Positions 21,551-26,359 of a stretch of 26,359 bases of DNA are shown here, in pieces (within the stretch, counting starts at the first letter, position 1; every line of letters begins with the position of its first letter). The stretch spans positions 1-26,359 of the forward strand of contig CAZXIV010000018.1 of NCBI GenBank assembly GCA_964640945.1, in the 5' to 3' direction. Both the position numbers and the translations under genes were made by a program. The notes beneath the pieces were generated by a model. The model made no database searches and was not told the DNA's origin. It saw only the letters and a program-made list of their open reading frames with translations. The DNA is from JAGOUB01 sp964640945. Lineage in GTDB: Bacteria; Patescibacteriota; Gracilibacteria; Peribacterales; Peribacteraceae.

Positions 21551-22117
21551 ATGACTACTAGCACCTCGTCTGCTCCGGTCTACTCCGCCGCCACGGTGGC
21601 TGAGCTTCTCGGCCTCCGGTACACCGCCCAAGAACTGGCGGTTTTTGGGCCCCCGCCCCAGCCCATCGAAGGTTTCATCACCTTCTTCGATCCTCGTTTG
21701 AGCTGGCGTCAGCTCGAATATGCTTTAGTCGGTACGTTTGCTACATGGGTCTTTGAGGACTGGAAGGAAATACAGCCATACCTCCAGCCCAATCGCGCAT
21801 CCAAGCCCGGCTATCGCCAACTCCGCCTGGCAGCGGTTAGGCATTCCATGGGCAAGTCTTTCCCGGAACAACAGGGGTTGCTGCTTCCCCGCGAGGAAGT
21901 ACCAACGGCCTTAACGGTGATGACCGGCAAAAGCATCTATTTTTTGGCAACGGGGAAACGCCTCTCCCCTTCCTGGGTCCGCTGCCAGGACGTCTGCGCA
22001 GAGGGGAATCGCATCTGCGTCGGCAACTTTGAGGAGGATGGCGTAGGTGTCATCCACACATTCGACGATGAGAGCGTGGGTCATCTTCTTGGCCTCGCAT
22101 CGTGTCTGACCCTATGA
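21551..22117 (+). CDS. Hypothetical protein
   Basis: 188 residues from ATG 21551, with AGAAGAG about six bases upstream. Soluble, without signal peptide. It begins with a Ser/Thr-rich tail, then AATVAELLGLRYTAQELAVFG, ITFFDPRLSWRQLEYALVG, and a C-terminal part with three Cys near CQDVCAEGNRIC. No catalytic motif or family recognised. Strong terminator after it. A leader of about 150 bases is possible. Confidence 0.65.
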   Translation: MTTSTSSAPVYSAATVAELLGLRYTAQELAVFGPPPQPIEGFITFFDPRLSWRQLEYALVGTFATWVFEDWKEIQPYLQPNRASKPGYRQLRLAAVRHSMGKSFPEQQGLLLPREEVPTALTVMTGKSIYFLATGKRLSPSWVRCQDVCAEGNRICVGNFEEDGVGVIHTFDDESVGHLLGLASCLTL

Positions 22118-22122
22118 ACCTC

Positions 22123-22150
22123 GCCCCGCCGCTTGTCGGCGGGGCTTTTT
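22123..22150 (+). terminator. Intrinsic terminator
   Basis: Perfect 9-bp stem GCCCCGCCG/CGGCGGGGC (22123-22131 and 22137-22145), loop CTTGT, then five T. It starts five bases after the stop codon at 22117 and marks the right end of the GC-rich core block. Confidence 0.9.
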
Positions 22151-22210
22151 CAGCAACGCTGAGGTGAAATTTTTCTTTCAATAATCCTGTGCGATGTCTT
22201 TCGCTATGTC

Positions 22211-22486
22211 TCAAGACCTGAGCGCAGAACATGGATCGTGAATCTTTAACATCTGCCTCAATGTAACCTTGCCTTTCGTGGTCTTAAAATACTTTTCTCG
22301 CCGCAAAGCATTATCTTTTGATCGATGTCCTTCAAAATACATCAATTCAATCGGCAACCGCTTGGCGGTGGAAATATTCTCACCACGCTGATGTTGAAGT
22401 AGCCTTCTCTTTAAATTATTCGTCGAGCCCATGTAGAACTGACCATCTCGCTGACTTTGTAAAACATACACATACCAGAAATGCAT
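22211..22486 (-). CDS. GIY-YIG nuclease-domain protein
   Basis: 91 residues, just the GIY-YIG core. YVYVLQS and FYMGSTNNLKRRLLQH give the two short strands and the catalytic Arg. YFEGHRSKDNALRREKYFKT supplies the helix with the metal-binding Glu. Stand-alone versions like this are common in Patescibacteria and are related to the UvrC N-terminal nuclease; whether they cut DNA in repair, recombination or defence is not settled. Start ATG 22486. It faces the terminator of the core block and lies upstream, and opposite in strand, to the ATPase gene. Confidence 0.88.
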   Translation of the reverse strand: MHFWYVYVLQSQRDGQFYMGSTNNLKRRLLQHQRGENISTAKRLPIELMYFEGHRSKDNALRREKYFKTTKGKVTLRQMLKIHDPCSALRS

Positions 22487-22802
22487 GAATCTATTGTAAT
22501 CGGGGTTTGATATTCATCATTTTTACCATGAGCCCTGCACCATTCGTGCTCTCATAGATCAAGATATTTTGGTTCTACTTAGGAATAGAACAACGACCTG
22601 CACTCAGGTGCAGGACATGAACCACTCGCTACTCTATTTTTCTATTTGATAGGGCGCTGCCATGAACCAGAGCCCCACAGGGCGAGTGGTTTATGGCTGG
22701 GGCTAGTGGATGATTTTAGAACTGAAGCCAGCTTACAGCAGATTCCATACGATCTAATGAGTTTCATAAACTCTAATAAAAATGTAATGTCATTGTGTTA
22801 AT
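22487..22802. other. Intergenic region with a structured element (22597-22704)
   Basis: No gene in these 316 bases. Hairpin CCTGCAC-TCAG-GTGCAGG is at 22597-22614. A long-range stem pairs CATGAACCACTCGC (22616-22629) with GCGAGTGGTTTATG (22682-22695), one G-T pair. The first arm is partly repeated: CATGAACCA recurs at 22661-22669 and could pair with the same 3' strand. AGCCCC (22671-22676) matches GGGGCT (22699-22704), crossing the other stem. This may be a regulatory RNA, a protein-binding site or a mobile-element end. Confidence 0.45.
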
Positions 22803-24239
22803 ATGCAACTCTATACAAGTTCACTAAGCGTGCCTTGCCCTCCTTTTATTGGGGATGGGTCTTGGGTTATTACAGACATATCAGAAATAACCGTTTTATT
22901 TGGGAAAAATGGTTCTGGAAAGAGTCTTTTCCTACGAAAATTGAGAGATCAAAATATCGATGGATACCACTATGTAGTTCCTGAAAGAACCGGCGAGTTA
23001 GGTTTTCAGCCTAGCTTCTTAGAAACTCAAACTAGCTCTGAACAAAGAAGACAATCAACATCAAAGAACTTCCTTTCAGACTATAGGAGACAAATCATTG
23101 CCCGCATTCAAGCATATTTTTTTAAACGTGGCTCTTCTAGGACTACTGAAATGCATGTGCCCCCAGGTGAACTAGAAGAACTTTTATCTATATTGATACC
23201 TGATTTTTCAATCGTATTAAAGGGCAGTAACCCTCCTTATGATCTAACGAGAGTCTCCAGCAACACCTCAGTATCAAATATTGATGAATTGAGCAGTGGC
23301 GAGGCTCAAATGCTTACAATTGGCCTAGATATTCTAACAATTGCCGCAATTTGGGAGTTGGAAAATGCTCCAATTCGATTGCTCTTAGTTGATGAACCCG
23401 ATGCTCATATCCATCCTGACCTTCAGGCAAGATTTGCCGATTTTATTATTAAAGTTGGAGATGCTTTTAAATTACAAATAATTTTAGCTACTCATAGCAC
23501 CACTTTATTAGCAGCCCTTGGACAGTTTGGAGGAGAGAAAACCAGCGTTATTTATTTTGATAGGACTAAGCTTTCTTTTTCTGCAAAGCAATTTACTTCC
23601 ATTTTAAAAGAAGTCGCTGCTTGTCTGGGAGGACATGCATTAATGGGGCCTCTCTTTGGGGTTCCTCTGTTGTTAGTTGAAGGTGATGATGATTACCGGA
23701 TTTGGAGCCAAGTTCCTCGGCATCATGTCGTAAACTTTTCAGTAATTCCTTCAAGCGGGGAAGAAATATTTGAATATCAAAAGATATTGGAACAAATTTT
23801 TAGCAGCCTACGAACAGCTGGAAACATTGCAGGGTACGCATTACTTGATGGAGATAAAAGCCTTCCTGAAACGTCAGTTTCCAATCCTCAAACCCACGTC
23901 AAATTCGTAGGTCTGCAATGTCATGAAGCGGAAAATTTATATCTCACTGATGAAGTTTTAAACTCTATGGGATTAAACTGGGCTGATGTCTCTCTTAAAA
24001 TTCAAACTGAGAGTTCAAATTACGGAAATAAAGCCACTGCTCTTGCCGATGCCCCGAATTGGGATCGAAAGACGGCAGACGTTAAAATATTAATAAATGA
24101 AATAAGTAAAATTATTGACCCCAAATGTGTTCATTGGACGATACGCGTAGGTTCAACAATTGGTAGAGTTAGACCAAATGGTCAATTAGCCAGCTTCTTA
24201 GGTGTCACTTTGATAGATTCTCTTTGGGGTCCTGCCTAG
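22803..24239 (+). CDS. ATPase-TOPRIM protein, OLD/PARIS-like defence candidate
   Basis: 478 residues. The first 260 are an ABC-type ATPase: Walker A GKNGSGKS (34-41), signature DELSSGEAQ (161-169), Walker B LLLVDEPDAHIHP (193-205) and H-loop ATHSTTLL (H231). Then follows a TOPRIM/DUF4435-like part: LLLVEGDDDYRIW (E293), ALLDGDKS (349-351) and CHEAENLYL, which resembles the EIENyLL stretch of DUF4435. Proteins of the OLD, Gabija and PARIS groups join or pair such an ATPase with a TOPRIM nuclease and act against phage. Here both are in one short chain. No ribosome-binding site at ATG 22803. The downstream gene starts 43 bases later and is probably cotranscribed. The named families are analogies, not matches. 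Confidence 0.75.
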   Translation: MQLYTSSLSVPCPPFIGDGSWVITDISEITVLFGKNGSGKSLFLRKLRDQNIDGYHYVVPERTGELGFQPSFLETQTSSEQRRQSTSKNFLSDYRRQIIARIQAYFFKRGSSRTTEMHVPPGELEELLSILIPDFSIVLKGSNPPYDLTRVSSNTSVSNIDELSSGEAQMLTIGLDILTIAAIWELENAPIRLLLVDEPDAHIHPDLQARFADFIIKVGDAFKLQIILATHSTTLLAALGQFGGEKTSVIYFDRTKLSFSAKQFTSILKEVAACLGGHALMGPLFGVPLLLVEGDDDYRIWSQVPRHHVVNFSVIPSSGEEIFEYQKILEQIFSSLRTAGNIAGYALLDGDKSLPETSVSNPQTHVKFVGLQCHEAENLYLTDEVLNSMGLNWADVSLKIQTESSNYGNKATALADAPNWDRKTADVKILINEISKIIDPKCVHWTIRVGSTIGRVRPNGQLASFLGVTLIDSLWGPA

Positions 24240-24282
24240 GGTGGAATTTTATTAAAAAGTAAATTCGTCTACACTAGGGTCA

Positions 24283-25143
24283 ATGAATAACGTCTTATTC
24301 CCTGATTTGGCAGTGGAGGATTATATTTTAGAAATAAAATATGACGGCCCCTCGTTTGAAGGTGTTATGGAAATAAATGCCTTGGGAAATGAAATTCTTG
24401 CTCTTGATGTTTGTTTTAAAAAAGTCATTTCACTTCTGAAAAGCAGAGGTGAAGAATACGAAGTTGTTGTTGAGCCATTTGAAAGTGGTAGTTTTAAAAA
24501 ACGAACTAAATTAGTTGTAAAATGGATAGAAAAGAATAAAACCACGGCCACTCTTAGTGCAGGACTTATCGGTGTTGTGATAACCGGAGCTGTTCAGTTA
24601 ATCCTTAAATATGGGCCAGATAAAATCGCCGAACTTTCTCCTCAATTAATCTCTGAAATTCATGATAGAACACAAATTTCTTTACTGAACGATCCTGTCT
24701 TTCTAAGAAACATCGCAATAATCGCACAGCCTCTTTTAACTGAAGGGGATAAAGTTATTCTTAGAAAAGCAACAAATGACACGGAAAGAGAAGTGGTAAT
24801 AAACTACAGTCAAAAAAATAACTTTTCTTCGCTCACGTCTGTGATCGAAAAAACGGGCGATGAACTCACGGCTTACGATGAGGTCTATGGAAAGATAATT
24901 CTCATGGACATTGATGCCATCAAAAATCAGATCGCTTTTAAAGTTTATGGAGAGGGTGAGCGCATACACTGCACTCTTCCTAGTGAAATGAACATTAATG
25001 ATTACACCTATCTACTGGGAAAGTGGGTCACAATCAGCGGACAAGTTACAAAACGAGGAGAACAAATTCTTCATATTGAAATAAAGGCAATTATTGAAGA
25101 TGAAGATCCGGCTGCGGAAAAAGTTCAATCTAAAATTGGATAA
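24283..25143 (+). CDS. Membrane-associated partner of the ATPase gene, unknown family
   Basis: 286 residues. The N-terminal 80 residues look like a small alpha/beta domain (ILEIKYDGPSFEGVMEINAL, VVVEPFESGSFKKRTKLVV). It resembles proteins that begin ...YDG... and later read ...GSF..., which I have seen near mobile elements but cannot name. A hydrophobic helix spans about 88-109 (TATLSAGLIGVVITGAVQLIL). The C-terminal half (115-286) is mixed, with an OB-like end (KWVTISGQVTKRGEQILHIE). The -10-like TACACT ends seven bases before the ATG, so it may have a separate weak promoter. AT-rich. The pairing with the ATPase suggests a two-gene unit; the role is unknown. Confidence 0.65.
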   Translation: MNNVLFPDLAVEDYILEIKYDGPSFEGVMEINALGNEILALDVCFKKVISLLKSRGEEYEVVVEPFESGSFKKRTKLVVKWIEKNKTTATLSAGLIGVVITGAVQLILKYGPDKIAELSPQLISEIHDRTQISLLNDPVFLRNIAIIAQPLLTEGDKVILRKATNDTEREVVINYSQKNNFSSLTSVIEKTGDELTAYDEVYGKIILMDIDAIKNQIAFKVYGEGERIHCTLPSEMNINDYTYLLGKWVTISGQVTKRGEQILHIEIKAIIEDEDPAAEKVQSKIG

Positions 25144-25175
25144 CACAAGTCTGGGTTATTTAAATAAAACATAGG

Positions 25176-25184
25176 TGATATACT
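25176..25184 (+). promoter_or_regulatory. Extended -10 promoter of the structured leader
   Basis: TGATATACT: TGN plus TATACT (25179-25184), five of six with TATAAT. The expected start, near 25191, falls at the first bases of the long inverted repeat that begins at 25189. The -35 region (TTATTT) is poor, as is usual with an extended -10. Confidence 0.5.
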
Positions 25185-25188
25185 ACTT

Positions 25189-25320
25189 TTGACCCAATTT
25201 GACCGTGCAGACTTCATACGTCTGCGATTCCTTATTGCTCGAACAGCGTAGAAAGGGGCATCTAGCCTCGGTCAATGCGCTGTCGAGCAGGGGTAACTCT
25301 CTCGGTCAACATTGGGTCAA
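25189..25320 (+). ncRNA. Structured RNA or leader with a 17-bp closing stem and two inner hairpins
   Basis: The outer arms 25189-25205 (TTGACCCAATTTGACCG) and 25303-25320 pair over 17 bp with one bulged C. Inside are hairpin GCAGAC/GTCTGC (25207-25212 and 25220-25225, seven-base loop) and GCTCGAACAGCG/CGCTGTCGAGC (25237-25248 and 25278-25288, one bulged A): a three-way junction. CGGTCAA occurs twice (25269-25275 and 25303-25309), so the first arm has two possible partners. GGGCATC (25257-25263) can pair with GATGCCC (25329-25335), competing with the next hairpin. This fits a switch-like leader. It is not a known riboswitch class that I recognise. Confidence 0.55.
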
Positions 25321-25325
25321 CCGAG

Positions 25326-25349
25326 CTGGATGCCCTTTTGTGCATCCAG
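25326..25349 (+). promoter_or_regulatory. Hairpin before the gene at 25366
   Basis: A perfect 8-bp stem CTGGATGC/GCATCCAG (25326-25333 and 25342-25349) with loop CCTTTTGT. No T run follows, so it is not a classical terminator. It lies 16 bases before ATG 25366, where it could control translation. Confidence 0.5.
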
Positions 25350-25365
25350 GCATCCCCTCTCATAT

Positions 25366-25785
25366 ATGCCTGATTTGATTCAGTCAGATGTGCAACCTGT
25401 AGCAAAGCCCGGTCGTTGGAAAATGCGTCTTGGCCTTTCGCTGTACCTCCTCTTCATGCTTGGGGTTATTGGAGTGGTTAGCTCCGCCATAATCAGATAC
25501 TACGGTTTCCTGCCAGAGAATTGGACACTCCCTAAGCTGAGCTTCAGTGAGTATTCCTGGCAAAGAGACTGCGATTCCCAATGCGCCGAGGAGGTAGGCA
25601 AAGCGGATATGAAGGTGATTGACGAAGCAGGATGTGTTGATTTATCAATGTACACACCTCTCGATGTAGCCCATGTTAAAGCCCTTAATGACAAAATTGA
25701 TTACATTCCCTGTGATGGAGTGGAAAGAAAAAACTTAGGTGCATATGACATATCGACACCGCCATTTCACCTCCCAAATCCCTAA
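25366..25785 (+). CDS. Single-pass membrane protein with external Cys
   Basis: 139 residues from ATG 25366; an earlier TTG (25312) and ATG (25330) lie within the hairpins and are unlikely. There is no ribosome-binding site. A basic patch (KPGRWKMR) precedes a helix at about 22-42, so the C-terminal 95 residues should be outside. That part has four Cys (RDCDSQC, EAGCVD, YIPCDG), suggesting disulfides. No family recognised. The structured leader before it suggests tight control. It stands alone, converging on the aminotransferase fragment. Confidence 0.6.
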   Translation: MPDLIQSDVQPVAKPGRWKMRLGLSLYLLFMLGVIGVVSSAIIRYYGFLPENWTLPKLSFSEYSWQRDCDSQCAEEVGKADMKVIDEAGCVDLSMYTPLDVAHVKALNDKIDYIPCDGVERKNLGAYDISTPPFHLPNP

Positions 25786-25915
25786 CCTCCTATTTTTCGG
25801 ACAAAAGCCTGAACTACAGGGCCTCGCCAGGTGGAGATGAACTAGGTGAATACTACCTCGTGAGGTCATGTAAGGCTGTACCCAGAGAAAAATAGCCCCT
25901 TGAAATAGTTTCCAA

Positions 25916-26359
25916 TTATTTCTCTCGAAGAAAATCCGAGATTCTCTTAAGGCCTTCTTGCATCTGCTTGGGCGACTCTAAAATAGTGATCCGACACAAT
26001 TGATCAGACATTTCTCCGAGACAAATGCCAGGAAAGACAGAGACGTTTTTCTTCTGAATCAGAGAAAGAAAAAAATCGTAAGATGAGGTGTTAATATTGG
26101 GTCGAAACAAAATATTTACGCCTTCGAAGATATAGGCCTGTTCAACAATGTCTCTATTCTTAGATAACCAGCTGATTAACCACTTTCTATTCGTCGAATA
26201 AAGGTTTTGATTTTTCAGGTTGGTACGGCAAGCATCCTTATACAATTTTTCTATAACTTCTTGATCAATTGAATACCATTCCGAGAGATCACGCAGACTA
26301 TCGGTATCTTGAGTGCTTTGGACGTACTCAAACTTATAAAGAAATTCTGCCAAAAGGAA
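25916..26359 (-). CDS. PLP-dependent aminotransferase, C-terminal part (cut by window edge)
   Basis: 147 codons plus stop are visible; the frame stays open to the right edge, so the start is outside. The end matches the small domain of class I/II aminotransferases: NILFRPNI, SSYDFFLSLIQKKNVSVFPG, then ICLGEMSDQLCRIT, where the Arg should hold the substrate carboxylate, and LKRISDFLREK. The catalytic Lys lies in the missing part. Substrate unknown. AT-rich like the rest of this end. Confidence 0.75.
   Translation of the reverse strand, partial: FLLAEFLYKFEYVQSTQDTDSLRDLSEWYSIDQEVIEKLYKDACRTNLKNQNLYSTNRKWLISWLSKNRDIVEQAYIFEGVNILFRPNINTSSYDFFLSLIQKKNVSVFPGICLGEMSDQLCRITILESPKQMQEGLKRISDFLREK

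Noticed and set aside
21303..21554. 83-codon frame overlapping the next start as ATGA
   Set aside because: It spans a probable promoter, has uneven codon use and no recognisable feature; kept only as a remark in the gap entry.
25189..25320. Integron attC site
   Set aside because: The ends do not carry the attC core (GTTRRRY with its inverse), and the gene order does not fit cassettes bounded by such sites.
1..26359. CRISPR array, IS element or integrase gene
   Set aside because: I found no regularly spaced direct repeats, no transposase motifs and no tyrosine or serine recombinase in any frame read.

Overview
The window is bacterial. TGA is a normal stop here (the UDG, rsmG and FtsE-like genes end on it), so the genetic code is standard. 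The GC-rich backbone holds small, tightly packed genes that often touch or overlap. It also holds a stand-alone GIY-YIG protein, secreted Cys-rich and metalloprotease-like proteins, tRNAs with encoded CCA, and promoters placed right at start codons. Together these fit a Patescibacteria (Candidate Phyla Radiation) lineage. This is an inference from style and gene content; there is no rRNA in the window to prove it.

Region 1 (1-5773) begins with the end of a tRNA-Arg(GCG), a broken tRNA-Ala piece and an intact tRNA-Ala(GGC). Behind the tRNA come two AT-rich modules that look like tandem copies of one kind of cassette. Each begins with a near-identical left repeat (292-321 and 2887-2915). Each carries defence-like genes: a PD-(D/E)XK nuclease in module 1; a HEPN RNase-like protein, a tail-anchored protein and a methyltransferase in module 2. 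Each also carries one member of a new family of ~50-residue proteins (2430-2576 and 4706-4867). Each ends in a diverged copy of the same ~200-base right-end block (2595-2800 and 5491-5693), followed by or containing sequence like the 3' end of the tRNA-Ala gene. The second module closes at 5773 with an exact 21-base copy of the tRNA-Ala 3' end. I read this as serial insertion at a tRNA gene. No recombinase is visible in the window.

Region 2 (5774-9020) has two minus-strand genes, an HD-domain (p)ppGpp-hydrolase-like protein and a gluzincin-type metallopeptidase. Both have recognisable promoters, and the second probably makes a leaderless mRNA.

Region 3 (9157-22150) is GC-rich core genome: a family-4-like uracil-DNA glycosylase lacking two expected Fe-S cysteines, a small membrane protein, pheS, pyrE, rsmG, a Cys-rich secreted protein, an FtsE-like ATPase without FtsX, msrA, a matrixin-like protease, a GT4 glycosyltransferase, a CsbD-like protein, a lipoprotein, several small membrane proteins, an alpha/beta hydrolase, a half-length metallo-beta-lactamase-fold protein, DoxX and two unknown genes. 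Intrinsic terminators follow many of these genes.

Region 4 (22211-26359) is AT-rich again and looks accessory: a GIY-YIG protein, a single-protein ATPase-TOPRIM gene resembling OLD/PARIS-type defence proteins, a downstream membrane protein, a Cys-containing membrane protein behind a strongly structured leader (25189-25349) with competing pairings, and the C-terminal end of a PLP-dependent aminotransferase running off the right edge.
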